A stretch of 64,000 nt of DNA from Asterias amurensis. Its lineage: Eukaryota; Echinodermata; Asteroidea; Forcipulatida; Asteriidae. A program made the translations under genes and the position numbers. Where the stretch lies: assembly GCF_032118995.1 (NCBI RefSeq), contig NC_092657.1, positions 7,255,391 to 7,319,390 on the forward strand. The letters are read 5' to 3'. The notes beneath the pieces are model-generated. The model was not told the DNA's origin, ran no database searches, and was given only the letters and a program-made list of their open reading frames with translations. This document shows, one piece after another, positions 20,138 through 31,100 of this stretch. Each line of letters opens with the position of its first letter. Position 1 is the stretch's first letter.

Positions 20138-21077
20138 ATCTACGATACAAATTAAACACTGAAAGCTGTTTTAGTATCGCTACAATTGTGATAGTCACTG
20201 ATTTGAATCTTTCTACCAACGCCCCTGTTGAAGTGACGCTCAACAGTTTGACCGGATTGGTAGAAAGCTGAATTATTTGGCGTAACACTAAAAATAAGTG
20301 TAAGTTCGGAAAATCTGCTCAAGTACCTCGCTATGCGACAAAAACAGCTTTCAAATATTCAATTATATTAGTTGTGATAATAATTAAAGTATAGCGTGGC
20401 TGAGCTGAAAGTCAGTTACACTATGACAAATAAATAAATATTTGCGGTAGTCACTCGCTTCCACTGTTAATGCCTTCTGCTGGGAGTGACGCTCAGCAGT
20501 TTGACCAGGATAACAGTAGTTAGATTTTGTATTTAGCCAAAATGAACGTTGCCGTTCCGCCTTTTTTTGTCGTAAAACGCACCACGCAAGGCAATACAAG
20601 CAACAGGCAAAAAATAGGACAAATTCATACACAATTAAGCTTAATATCGGCACAATATTATATTTAAGTCTAGGGGGCAACTGAATTACTTGCTCTACTT
20701 GTAAGCTGGTTTTAATTTTGGCATCGACAAGTTCAGCAGAACCGAGGATGTCGATATATAGATTTTGGCAACGACAAATTCAGCAGAACCGAGAATGTGC
20801 ACATAAAGTAAAGCTGGGTCCTAAAGCTGTCCCCACTGTTAATCAACAAATTTTTTGTGGAAAATGCCACCAATATATTAATTGAAAAGAGCAAATTTAA
20901 TAAATACATTAAACAAATTTCGACAAATTCCGAAAACTCGTCAAAATTAGCTTGAATAATGATACAAGCTGATTTTTATTTTAATTTTAATGTCAACTGT
21001 AAAAGGTGACGGTTCGGCTCTTTTCAATTAAACCTAAAAATACCTCAATTTAGTAGAATACTTTAATCTGGAAATTT
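20138..21077 (-). other. LTR element 5' leader
   Basis: About 940 bp between the primer-binding site and the gag start, with no convincing ORF. It carries two diverged copies of a unit with GTGACGCTCA(A/G)CAGTTTGACC (near 20231 and 20484) and two of TTCAGCAGAACCGAG (near 20731 and 20779). Both could be packaging or regulatory repeats (inference). Confidence 0.6.
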
Positions 21078-21090
21078 ATCCTCGTCGCCA
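21078..21090 (-). other. Primer-binding site for tRNA-Ser
   Basis: On the coding strand TGGCGACGAGGAT begins one base after the 5' LTR. It is the exact complement of ATCCTCGTCGCCA, the 3' end expected for a eukaryotic tRNA-Ser(GCU) with CCA. This fixes the element's orientation and its reverse-transcription primer. Confidence 0.8.
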
Positions 21091-21091
21091 A

Positions 21092-21294
21092 TGTAGTATA
21101 ACACTTGGCTATTGGTTGGGCCCTGAACCTAGGCTGGATAAAAGTGTAGAGGACGAAACGTCTTACAGGGTTAGCAGCTGGCTCAAGACTGCCTCGTGGC
21201 TGGCCCGCTCGCACAGTCCAGCCACTGACACGCTTGGGTGACTTTATTGTATTCCAATCGTAATGTCTACAACATAATAATGTACATCACTACA
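21092..21294 (-). repeat. 5' LTR
   Basis: 203 bp. On the coding strand it starts TGTAGTGATGTACATT and ends TGTTATACTACA. It is direct to the copy at 13923-14127 (five substitutions and one 2-bp indel). Confidence 0.9.
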
Positions 21295-21572
21295 TATTCG
21301 ATATTTGTTTTTGTATCATTCTTTTTTTACCAAGAAATGTATGTGTAGTATTATTTTAAAGTATTATACTGTTAATTAACGAAAACAAACTATCCCTCCA
21401 TTTAGGTGCTGTTGTTGTGGACGTTGTGAGTAAAAAATAAATAAAATAATAAGAAAAATAAACACAAAAAGAGTTGAAATAAGAGGCTTTGTTTTGGGTT
21501 TTTTTTATTCTTGTTTTTGTGTTTATATCAATGTTTACAAGAAACGTTTTTAACGAACGCACCCTCTACTAT

Positions 21573-21825
21573 GGGTGCGTTCGATTAGCTTCCCTGGGTC
21601 GACCACGCGGTACTCACTCGGGTGAGCCCCTGACAAGACCTAGTCGAACGATCACACTCGCCCTCTCGTGGTAACGTCAAGCACATCGGGTCACCCCCTA
21701 GTGACCAACTCCACAAGCAGGGCACTGGGGACTGACCCGGGTGAGTCCCTGCAATGACGTCAAAGCTATTCGAACGCACCGGGGGCAGACCGGGGTCGAC
21801 CCAGGGAAGCTAAACGAACGCACCC
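21573..21825. mobile_element. MITE with GGGTGCGTTCG ends
   Basis: The inverted ends GGGTGCGTTCGATTAGCTTC and GAAGCTAAACGAACGCACCC are complementary over about 32 bp and continue through CCTGGGTCGACC. The interior has further GGTGAGTCCCTG-type inverted words. 253 bp, no ORF. Confidence 0.8.
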
Positions 21826-23204
21826 ACGGTATCTGTTTTTTGATTGGTCCGAGGTTGGAAAGCTCATGTCACTGCACGTTTTTCCAATGACATCATTGTA
21901 TCCATTGAAATCACTGATTCTGAAAAAAAAATGTGTTTATCCTTGCGGGTAAAGACAGTCCCCCAGTCTAGCTACACAGCAGCTAACGTTTAGATCAGCT
22001 GGGGTCAATGTGTTAGATCTGGTGTAACTGAGGGTGCATAAACACACTGTGCTGGCTTCCTTACGCGTTGACTTTCCTTATTAACGAACCAAACAACAGA
22101 ACACCCGAAATTAATCTCTTCTTTATCCCAGTCTCTTCTGTATCCCAGTTTGGTTCCTAATTGTAATTAACCCAAAGCGGCATTGTTAAAACTATACCGC
22201 TCTGGGTTCTAAATCTCAGTACAGGCCAAATGGAATTGCGTTGAGAAAATAAACAAATCATAAAGATTCGGAATACTGACGGATTCTAAAATGGTCGGAT
22301 AAAAACTTACTCCGGCCACGGAGGTAGAATTGATGCTCAGGCTGAATCCCATGGTGTGTGGTTAGTCCTCCGAGTCAGTTTCAGTAAGCCCCGCCCTCCC
22401 CTCCTCCTGAAATCGATCTTAAAATCGGTACTTAGTCCATTTCCTACATTGCAGAGGTTATTTTGTTGACACTATTCTTTGTATCGGATATAATTAGCCG
22501 ATGAAAACTTGACATATAGGCCTAATAAAAACTGTGCAGAAGCCCCTGCTTGGTGCTCCAGTGGTAAGACATATGCTTAAGCAATCTAAAGGTCTCGAGT
22601 TCGAATCCTACCTGAGTAATTTTCCTGTTTTCCACAGCCCTTTTGAAAGCACTCGGTATACAATGCTTAAAACACATTAGTGTGATGGTCAATAACCAAA
22701 TTATAATTCTTATACCCGATGCAAAATTATGATTTATTAAATACCAACACGTACGCGATTTTGTTGTGCATCAACAACATTGAGCAACATGATTGATTGC
22801 CTTATATTTGTGTCTGTTTGTGCCTTTGACAATACAGAACTTCACTTGCTAGTTTTGTCTGGCTTCAAGCAATTGTGGCGCCCAGTTGCAACCCGTAAAT
22901 AACAAGCCTCGCCTGGGGCAGCCTTTTCACAAATTCACTAAATAGAGTACAACAAATCTGAATATGACCTCACCTACATTCAGCAATTTAATCTCGTCTG
23001 AAAGTTTGTCTTTTGTTGAGCAAAATACGGGAGCTACAAAGAAGTGTAAGAAAAATTAAACCAATAAATTGTTTTATTAAAAAAACATAGCCTACCTTTT
23101 CCAGGACATTTTTGTTTGCTTAGTCAATAAAGCGGTTGGTTGTCTTTAAATTGTTATTGACGTTATTTAAATTGTTTTTTTGCTACAACAAAAGAGGTGA
23201 ATAG
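21826..23204. other. Intergenic DNA with a tRNA-like stretch
   Basis: No protein gene seen. At about 22549-22620 the plus strand has A-box-like GGTGCTCCAGTGGTAAGAC and B-box-like GAGTTCGAATCCTACC elements at tRNA spacing. The acceptor and T stems do not pair well, so it is more likely a tRNA pseudogene or SINE head than a working tRNA. Confidence 0.3.
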
Positions 23205-23206
23205 TA

Positions 23207-23494
23207 CGGAAGCGTATTGCTGCCACATGAAAAAAACATTCTCTCTAACCGTGTACGTATCGTGTACGTACACGATAAGCGCAAACTTATCATGTGTGTA
23301 CGTACACTATTAGTTATAGTGTACGCACACGATATATCCAAACTTGTTTGCACTTACACGATAAATTTGGACGCGGTAAGTTTGGATTTATCGTGTACGT
23401 ACACAATAACTTAACGTGTACGTACGTACGTACACGATAAGTCTACATAAGAGAGAGAAAAACATTATTTATATGGCAGCAATACGTTTCTGTA
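23207..23494. mobile_element. MITE with GTACGTACAC palindrome array
   Basis: The ends CGTATTGCTGCCACAT and its diverged complement ATATGGCAGCAATACG bound about 285 bp. The interior is a run of CGTGTACGTACACGATAAG-like palindromes in both orientations, reaching (GTAC) arrays near 23420. No ORF is supported. Confidence 0.65.
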
Positions 23495-23830
23495 GAATAG
23501 TTTGAATAACAATCATGAATAGCTTCTTTGTGCCTAGATTTTTATTCTCTAAATATTGTACACAGAATCTGCACAATATTATGACCTCACCTACATTTAG
23601 CCCTTTATTGTCGTCTGAAATTCGTCTTTTGTTGAGCCAAAAAAACGGGCCTAAAAAGTAGACCCTGGAAGTAGCTGAAGCTCAGTTGAAGGAGTGGCTC
23701 TCCACGGTACTAGAACTGAAACTACAGAGCTCTGACGATACTGTTTGAATCGGTCATCTTAGTACTCAAGCGAAGAAGTTATTACAAAGGTAGGAAGTCA
23801 TCTTAATTTAAATGTGGAAACCGACAGTCT

Positions 23831-24221
23831 TTAAAGGAACACGTTGCCTTGGATTGGACGAGTTGGTCAAAACAAAAGCGTTTGTAACCGTTTTGTATAT
23901 AATGCATATGGTTGGAAAGATGTTTTAAAAGTAGAATACAATGATCCACACAAGTTTGCCTCGAAATTGCGTGGTTTTCCTTCTACTGTGCGGACTAACA
24001 CGGTCGGCCATTTATGGGAGTCAAAATTTTGACCCCCATAAATGGCCGACGTGTTAGTCGACGAGGTAAAAGGAAAACCACGCAATTTCGAGGCATGTTT
24101 GTGTGGATCATTGTATTCTACTTTTACAACATCTTTCTACCCATATGAATTTTATAAAAAACGGTTACAAACGCTTTTCAAAGACCAAATCGACCGATCC
24201 AAGGCAACGTGTTCCTTTAAA
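23831..24221. mobile_element. Palindromic MITE, AAAGGAACACGTTGCC family, copy 1
   Basis: The ends TTTAAAGGAACACGTTGCC and GGCAACGTGTTCCTTTAAA are near-perfect inverted repeats. The arms are complementary almost to the centre, where CAAAATTTTG lies between two copies of CATAAATGGCCG in opposite orientation. Related copies are at 50579-50968 and 51402-51787. Confidence 0.85.
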
Positions 24222-24396
24222 TGATTAGATTTACAAACTTTGATTATACAATTCACTTATGAATTATTATGGTTTTTAGACCTTTGAAATTGAATCATCA
24301 TTCAAACATGAAAAAAATGAAGAGTCATGAAACATGGTTTATAAACCATGAAAAATTAAGCACATCCAAAACATTAAACCCTAAACTTTGCATCTT

Positions 24397-25965
24397 AAAG
24401 GGTCTATGTAACTTTTGTAGTACAAAAAACAACACAATGTCCACAGATATACACTAAACTTACACGGTTTGAAGATAATGTAATATATATAGGAGTGTTT
24501 GCGGTAACATCATGTAATAACAATCTCTAAATGAGTTGATCAGTATGCTCTGATCGTCTTCTGGAGAATGCTGGACTCTGATGCTGCATGCTGCTTAAGT
24601 ACTAGGCGGTGGATCAGCGGTGATGCACGAAGGCGGGAAATGTAGGCGGGAAGTGAACTCGATGATGCGTGGTGAAACCTGTTGTGGAGCCTTGGGGGTT
24701 GTGTGGGGGGTGTGTGCTCACTGAACCGTGTCAGTAGGAACAAGCACAGGGGACAGTGAGGGTGTGGGGCCTAGGTGACTGAGGGTATAGATGACCCAAA
24801 GCAGTCTAATGGTTGGGGCCTAGGGGGTGACCGTGGATATAGAAGATCCATTGGTCGGGAGAAGGGGGAGCCAGATGTCGCTGATGTGGAAGCCGATGTC
24901 TTGGGGTACGGTGTCATGCTTGTGGATCTCGATGGCCTCTCTAATGCGTCTAGGGTGCCACGCCTGGATGGGAGCGATGATTTCAGCAGCATCCCAGTTC
25001 ACTCGGTGGTCAGCGATGTGGGAATGCTTGACGATGGCGGATTTATCGAAGTCCCCCCCCACCCCTCCTACCGTGTGCTCGGTGTTCCTTAAGTCTAGTG
25101 GGAAGGTTACGCCCGGTTTCCCCGACATAAACCTTACCACATTCGCATGGAATGCGATAGACTCCGGCACGGGCGAAGGGGTCCTTCTTGTCCTTGTGCG
25201 ATTGGAGAGAGCCATGGAGTTTCTTCGGGGCGGAGTGATACACCTTGATACCTGCTTCCTTGAAGATGCGTTGGAGGCGATGAGAGGGGGGACCTAGGTA
25301 TGGTAAACTAACTGTGGGTGTGTGTGTTTGACCTTGGGTATAGGAGACCCTTTGGTCGGGGGGACGGGCTTGCTAGTCTTGACTTGCTTGGCGTTGTATC
25401 CATTCCGCTGTAGAGAAGTGGTGATGTGCTGCAACTCATGCTGGAGGCTATCCGGATCACAAATGGTATAAGCCCGTTGAACCAGCGCACGGTTGACTGA
25501 CGACTTGATGGCTGGATGATGGAAAGACCGCTGATGTAGGTAACGGTCGGTGTGGGTGGGTTTCCGGTAAATGCTGTGATGTAGGGTGCCGTCTTGGTTT
25601 CTTGTAATGAGAACATCCAGAAAGGGTAACTTTCCGGAATGTTCTTGCTCCATGGTGAACTTGATACTGGAGTGTTGTTGGTTGAGGTACTGCAGAAAGA
25701 TAATGATAGTAGAAAGCTTCCCTGAAAATACTACGTTGCTGAGGTGCTGTAGTTTTTGGGAAATGAGTAAAACAATGTCATGAAAATAATTTTCGTCTCA
25801 TGAGACGAAAATTATTTTAATCATTTACAAACGTATTTTCATGACATTGTTTTACTAATTTCTCAAAAACTACAGCACCTCAGTAAGTAAGATTTGAAGG
25901 GAAGCTTTCCACTATCATTATCTTCAAACCCTGTAAGTTTAATGTAAATCTATGGACATTTTGAA
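24397..25965. mobile_element. Palindromic MITE (TTTGAAGATAATGATAG family) split by a Penelope-like element
   Basis: The left part (24397-24480) ends in GAAGATAATG. The right part resumes at 25698 with AGATAATGATAG and runs through the central hairpin CGTCTCATGAGACG (25795) to a mirror end near 25965. The Penelope-like element lies exactly between two AGATAATG copies. Uninterrupted members are at about 30085-30425, 45285-45690 and 50143-50475. Confidence 0.75.
24481..25697 (-). pseudogene. Penelope-like element, 5'-truncated, RT C-terminus plus GIY-YIG endonuclease
   Basis: On the minus strand the 25294-25653 frame has KLPFLDVLITRNQDG, YRKPTHTDRYLHQRSFHH and NRALVQRAYTICD, typical of the end of a Penelope RT. 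After frame changes, 25043-25243 has AGVYRIPCECGKVYVGETGR followed by PTRLKEH, a GIY-YIG nuclease core. 24820-25092 has KSAIVKHSHIADHRVNWD and RIREAIEIHKHD, the end of that domain. Several frameshifts break it. It is flanked by an 8-bp direct repeat, AGATAATG (24473-24480 and 25698-25705), taken from the MITE it entered. The 5' part of the RT is missing, as is common for these elements. Confidence 0.85.
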
Positions 25966-26062
25966 AAAGTACTGAAATCCTTTAAAAACATGGCCTATAA
26001 CCGTGCACATTTAATTCATCATAAACCATTCATCGATGAAATCAATGGACCGATCAGCGGAA

Positions 26063-26093
26063 ATCAGCGGTCTTTCCATCATCCAGCCATCAA
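26063..26093 (+). repeat. Small Penelope-like fragment in opposite orientation
   Basis: 31 bp that read QRSFHHPAIK on the plus strand, matching the coding strand of the nearby element at about 25510-25540 but outside its target-site duplication. Confidence 0.55.
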
Positions 26094-28183
26094 CTGGGCC
26101 TATCAATCAAACTGTGCGCGTTCACCCATTTGACCAATCACAGCAATGATTGTGGTCGGACAAATTCGGTCATGTGTGCGCGTATATTTGGCACGCGCGG
26201 CAGAATCGTGCAGAATAGACCTTTTCGCAAATACTGGGGCGCGCGCGTAAAGCTTGGAATTAGGTGCATTGTGGTCTAGCTGGTAGCAAAATTTGATTAA
26301 TATCTATCCCACAATGCACCTCATTCAACAGTCTGCGCTTACGCATTGGTAATTGCGATGAGGTCTATGTCATTGGGAGTGTTAGCACACGAGTCTTGCT
26401 CACGTTCGCGGTAGGCGGAGCTTAGTGAAAAGCCGGAACGGTCCATAGACCCTTCCCATGAAATATGTAAATTGCACATAGCGCGTGCGCACTAACGTTT
26501 TGGTTGGCAAAATGAGGGATCATCGCGCTGTTTTGTACACGGCTATTGGGTGCGTGACGCAGACACGATTGCGCGTCTGCTTAGTGCACAACTCTATGGC
26601 GTTTGCCAACCAACTGGGTCTGTACGCATGCGTGAATGTGAATGTGAAAACTTTGATTGCTTAGTAAGAAACCATTAAGAAAATTTCAGCCGTTTCTATG
26701 GTTTACATTTAGTTGTTACAAACCATGGTAAAAACATGTGTAAAAAAAAAAAAAAAAAAGTGGCCAGATATGATACTAATCGGTATAGAGAACCTGAAAT
26801 GTTATTTAAATAATGGTAACCAGTTTTCCAATCTACTCCACGGCAGTATAATGTATAAAGTCATGTCTGCATTAAAGTTCATGCTCTATAGATCTGTTGT
26901 ACACATTACTTGACTTCACATAGTGCAACAATATCTTACATTGACTTTTTTTATTATTCAACTCGGAAATATGGATACTTTAATTGTCACATCCCTTCAT
27001 CGAAATTAGTTTTCAGTGACGTCATGTCTTCGTCTGGATATGCATTTGTATTTATGTTCCGGATCATTAAATCAGGGTTAAAAAAAGGTTCACAGTAAAA
27101 ATTATTGTATTATGACAGGATAAATCAATCATCGAACTGTAGCGTGTGACCTGGGCCCAATTTCATAGCGCTGCTTAAGCAAAAAAATTGTTTAAGCACG
27201 AAAATAGCTCGCTTATTTAACACATGTTACTGGCCAAAATGTCATGTCATATACATTGGTTATGACGTGTATTTAGCTATTGTTTACTTAGAATAACAAT
27301 TTGAGTGTAGTCTTGGCCGGTAATCTGACTTTACTAAGCAAGGATTTTTTTGCTTAAGCAAAGTTTTGTGCTTAAGCAGCTCTATGAAATTGGGCCCAGA
27401 TAATAGCAGAGCCGATTCCATGACTTGCCATAGACACGATAACAGTTCAATCGATACAACAATTCTTTACATCTGACTTGCTTGAATCATAGAGGTTTAG
27501 GTTGTATAGAACAATTATGATATCGTCGCTCGCCATTACCGAGACTGGTCCCCTGGTTTTAGCAACACTGATAATGACTGGTATTGGGTTTACAGAACCA
27601 GTGATTTCATTGGATACAGTTATTTATTATACTTTCCATATCTGTGTTTTGGTTGGTTGGAGGTGATGTGTGGATGCAGCTGACAAACGTCACCTCGGAC
27701 CAATCAGCACACAGATGGAAAGGTTACCTTTGCTTGTCTGCATGCAACTTCCACGTGTATGATGTACAGGTTGACTCTTTCAAACCATTTCGAAATCTTT
27801 TCTAAGTTTACTTTAAAAATGTATTCTATGCTAATCTCTTGAATTAAACGGGAATAATAACGGCCTTATTTGCTGTCTTACATCCGTTTTAAATGTCATG
27901 TCTTTATTATCGTCCATGGCTGGGGAACCGGACTAATAGATTTTGCTGTTTTGTTTACAATTCACTTTCGTATCACTTGTGTATGTACTATCCATTTGGT
28001 ATATAACATCATACAATTCATTTTGAATCACTATGATATCTGCAAAAGTGATTAAACTTTTTTGTATGATTCGAAATCTTTCAACATTCTTTGATGAAGA
28101 AAAAGAACCTCAAATTGAATATTAACTCACCTAATTTTGTTAGATAAATAACCTCATTTTTCTTCTTCGATTAAACAGAGACA
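26094..28183. other. Spacer upstream of the peptide gene
   Basis: No gene is recognised. It includes a partly palindromic stretch near 26260-26330 (AATGCACCT/AGGTGCATTG), a short A run at 26741, and a GGGCCCAATTTCATA element at about 27153-27399 with AAGCA-rich arms. The last ~60 bp before 28184 contain TTAAACAG directly before AGACAATG, so a 5' UTR intron ending at 28178 is possible. Confidence 0.35.
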
Positions 28184-31100
28184 ATGAAGGGCTACACACT
28201 AATAGCGTTGATTGTTGTGTTCAGCTGTGTGTCAGCATACCAAGATGGTAAATACAAATACATCATTCTCAGATGAGTGTCATTGTGTTTTGTTTATGAT
28301 TTGAAATAATGATTTCATGTCACATTTACCAACACGTAAAAGCTCACATTGAGAGGAACGTTCCATCTTTCATTAAATCACGGTATTATTCTCTCCATGA
28401 ATCGCATGAATTAGAACAACTTGATACATTGTTTGATATCAAATCCAAATTGATATTCTGTCATTAAGATTGCTGCAGCCGATTTCAAGAAACGCTAGAA
28501 TTAATCCTATCTCGAGTTAGGAAGAGGAAGGAAGGAGTGGTGTACTACAAAACATGTTAATTGATGTCGCTACCTACAAACTGAGAACAACTAGACTAGA
28601 CGGTGTTTATTACAATCAAATCGTTGAATTAATTGATTTCAACAGAAGACGTGGATGGGTGTGCCTTTAACACTAACGACTTTTGAAACTCCATTAAATA
28701 CTAGTTTCTTTTGAAAAGGGTATGCCTGTTTTGGTGTTGCTTTTTGAAAAGAAACGCATTCAAAGCTGTGCAGTGATTAACACCATGTCACATTTCCTTA
28801 TAAGGGCAAAGAAAAAATCAAATTTAACACCAGAGTGTTTCACATTTCCTTTTAAGGGCATAGCAAAAAATCAAATTTAACACCAGAGTGTTTCACATTT
28901 CCTTTTAAGGGCATAGCAAAAAATCAAATTTAACACCAGAGTGTTTCACATTTCCTTTTAAGGGCATAGCAAAAAAATCAAATTTAACACCAGAGTGTTT
29001 CGCAGTGCAAGGATAAGGAAACTGTCATCTCGAGGTTGTACCTCAAACTTACCATTGCACTGTGGCACCAAAAACTGTATTGACAAAAGGAACTTGCGAA
29101 GTGGGTATTGAGAAACTCTACAAGACTTTGGGTCAGATTTAACCAAGACCCCCAGAACACAGAGGGCATGACCAGTGTGACACAAAAGTTGTCACAATAA
29201 TCTTGGATTAGTAACTAAAAATTTGAACTAAAGGTTCATTTTGTGAAAACCAGTGTCCGGATCAGCTTGACCCAGATGAGTTGGGACCCGTGACCCGGTT
29301 CAGTATTCAGTTCTCACATTTGCTTTCTTTTGACAACATTAAATCAAGACAAACAACAGTTTTCACAATCTATTTCTCATATATCGGTCATTCTCCCCGA
29401 GTTTTTAGAATATATTTGCCCCCAATAAAAACAAAATCAATAAATTAATGAATAAATTAATAAATAAAATTAAAGGTCGTGCATCTGTCGGAGTGTAAGC
29501 GCATCTGATTCCTTCGATAAGCTGCAGCAAATTTCCTGAACCAATATTTTGGAAAACTGGAAAACCTTCGAAAAGCTGCGCCAATATTTTGAAGAGAAAA
29601 AACGTGAAAACCTACAGAAAATGTTTGTTTCTTTTCGTTTGCATTGTCAGATGAGGTCGCCCTTTTGGAGCGCCTTCTGGACTTGAAGAGGTCTCAACAT
29701 CGTGAGTTTTACTTCTTGTACATTACATTCTTTTTAATCAATAGTGGCAAGAATAGTGGGAAGAAACGTGTTCAACTGATGATATTGTTAAAACTGGCAA
29801 TCTGTGTGGACACAGCTACTATTGATCAAAACTATAAAAAGAAAATATGTACAATTTTGTTTACCAACTTTAACAACGAAACTGGAGGTACATAGGAAAC
29901 GTTTATTAATAAAAACCCAATACACATTCGCTATTCCCATTGGTGGATGGCGCGTCACATGGGGATGTTTAATTAATAAAGACCAGCTGGGACTGTTTAT
30001 AACCGGTTATTAATACGCGAACAAAACTGTGTTATTCTGACTCAGATTCGGGGTCAAAGTGACCCAGAAGTAGTTAAAGAATTTGGGTACTTTTTTAAAA
30101 TGTCCATAGATTTACATTAAACTGACAGGGTTTGAAGATAATGATAGTGGAAAGCTCTCCTTCAAATCTTACTTACTGAGGTGCTGTAGTTTTTGAGAAA
30201 TGAGTAAAACAATGTCATGAAAATACGTTTGTAAATGCTAAAAATAATTTTGGTCTCATGAGACGAAAATTATTTTCATGACATTGTTTTACTCATTTCC
30301 CAAAAACTACAACACATCAGCACGTAATATTTTCAGGGAAGCTTTGTACTATCATTATCTTCAAACTGTGTAAGTTTAGTGTCAATCTGTGGACATTGTG
30401 TTTTTTGTCCTACAAAAAGTACATAGACCCTGTAAAGCACACGGTCCCATGCAGAATACGGGACAATTCTCGATTTATTTTTTATTTTTTATTTTATTTT
30501 TTTATTTTATTTTTTTATTTTATTTTATTTTATTTTTTTATTTATTTATTTATTTATTTATTTATTTTTTTTTTTTTTTTTTTGGGGGGGGGGGATTTTA
30601 GAGTATGTGGTTTTTGCATTAAAGAATAACGAATTCAACCACTATCAAACCAACATCTGTTCTGGATTTATCTTTTGTTGTTTTTAGTTCATTTTGAGGA
30701 GGCCCTGGAAGAAAGAAAACTTGAAGAAAAGAGTAAGTTTGAACCTTTTTTCATTCTTTATTTTCTTTTACAGTCCAATTATTTCATCGATACACTTCGA
30801 TAATTTCTGTCACATGGTATAAAAACAAATTGTGATTTAATTAAATTAATTAAAGTTTTCTCCAGAGTAAAACATTGGTTGAGACGTAATGTTTGATTCC
30901 TAAAACGATGCAATGAATTAGTTTCTAGGTGAGTAGACTTGACTGCAATCGTTTTGTATCCAGGCCGCCTTAGTACCATAAAGCACTTCATGATGAATGT
31001 GTTGATTTAGTTTGCATTTTACAATTCATCATCTCAGGTCACTAATAATTACTTCTGCATTGATCTTTTCTACCTTCAGATGAACCGACACTTCGGGAGC

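Larger units (their letters stand above)
13923..21294 (-). mobile_element. Ty3/gypsy-type LTR retrotransposon with HhH-Gag and TatD
   Basis: 7.37 kb bounded by two direct LTRs (13923-14127, 14's partner 21092-21294), each with TGTAG...CTACA ends. The order on the minus strand is LTR, primer-binding site (complementary to a tRNA-Ser 3' end), leader, gag, protease-RT, RNase H, TatD-type nuclease, 3' UTR, polypurine tract, LTR. There is no integrase: no HHCC zinc-binding motif or DDE core follows the RNase H, and the TatD frame begins where an integrase would. The LTRs differ by five substitutions and one 2-bp indel, so the insertion is fairly young, yet the RT is frameshifted. I see no clear target-site duplication. 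The tRNA-Ser primer fits the Mag lineage of Ty3/gypsy elements (established knowledge for that lineage). Confidence 0.85.

Noticed and set aside
22549-22620. Possible tRNA gene
   Set aside because: A-box and B-box words are present, but the acceptor and T stems do not pair convincingly; kept only as a tRNA-like note.
23270-23450. CRISPR-like array of regularly spaced GTACGTACAC repeats
   Set aside because: Repeats are irregular palindromes without unique spacers, inside a TIR-bounded MITE in eukaryotic DNA.
24775-25297. Plus-strand ORFs of 105 and 156 codons
   Set aside because: They lie antisense to the Penelope-like RT and GIY-YIG domains, which carry the recognisable motifs.
30389-30629. 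ORFs through the T-rich tract
   Set aside because: Low-complexity poly-Phe/Leu translation within an intron.
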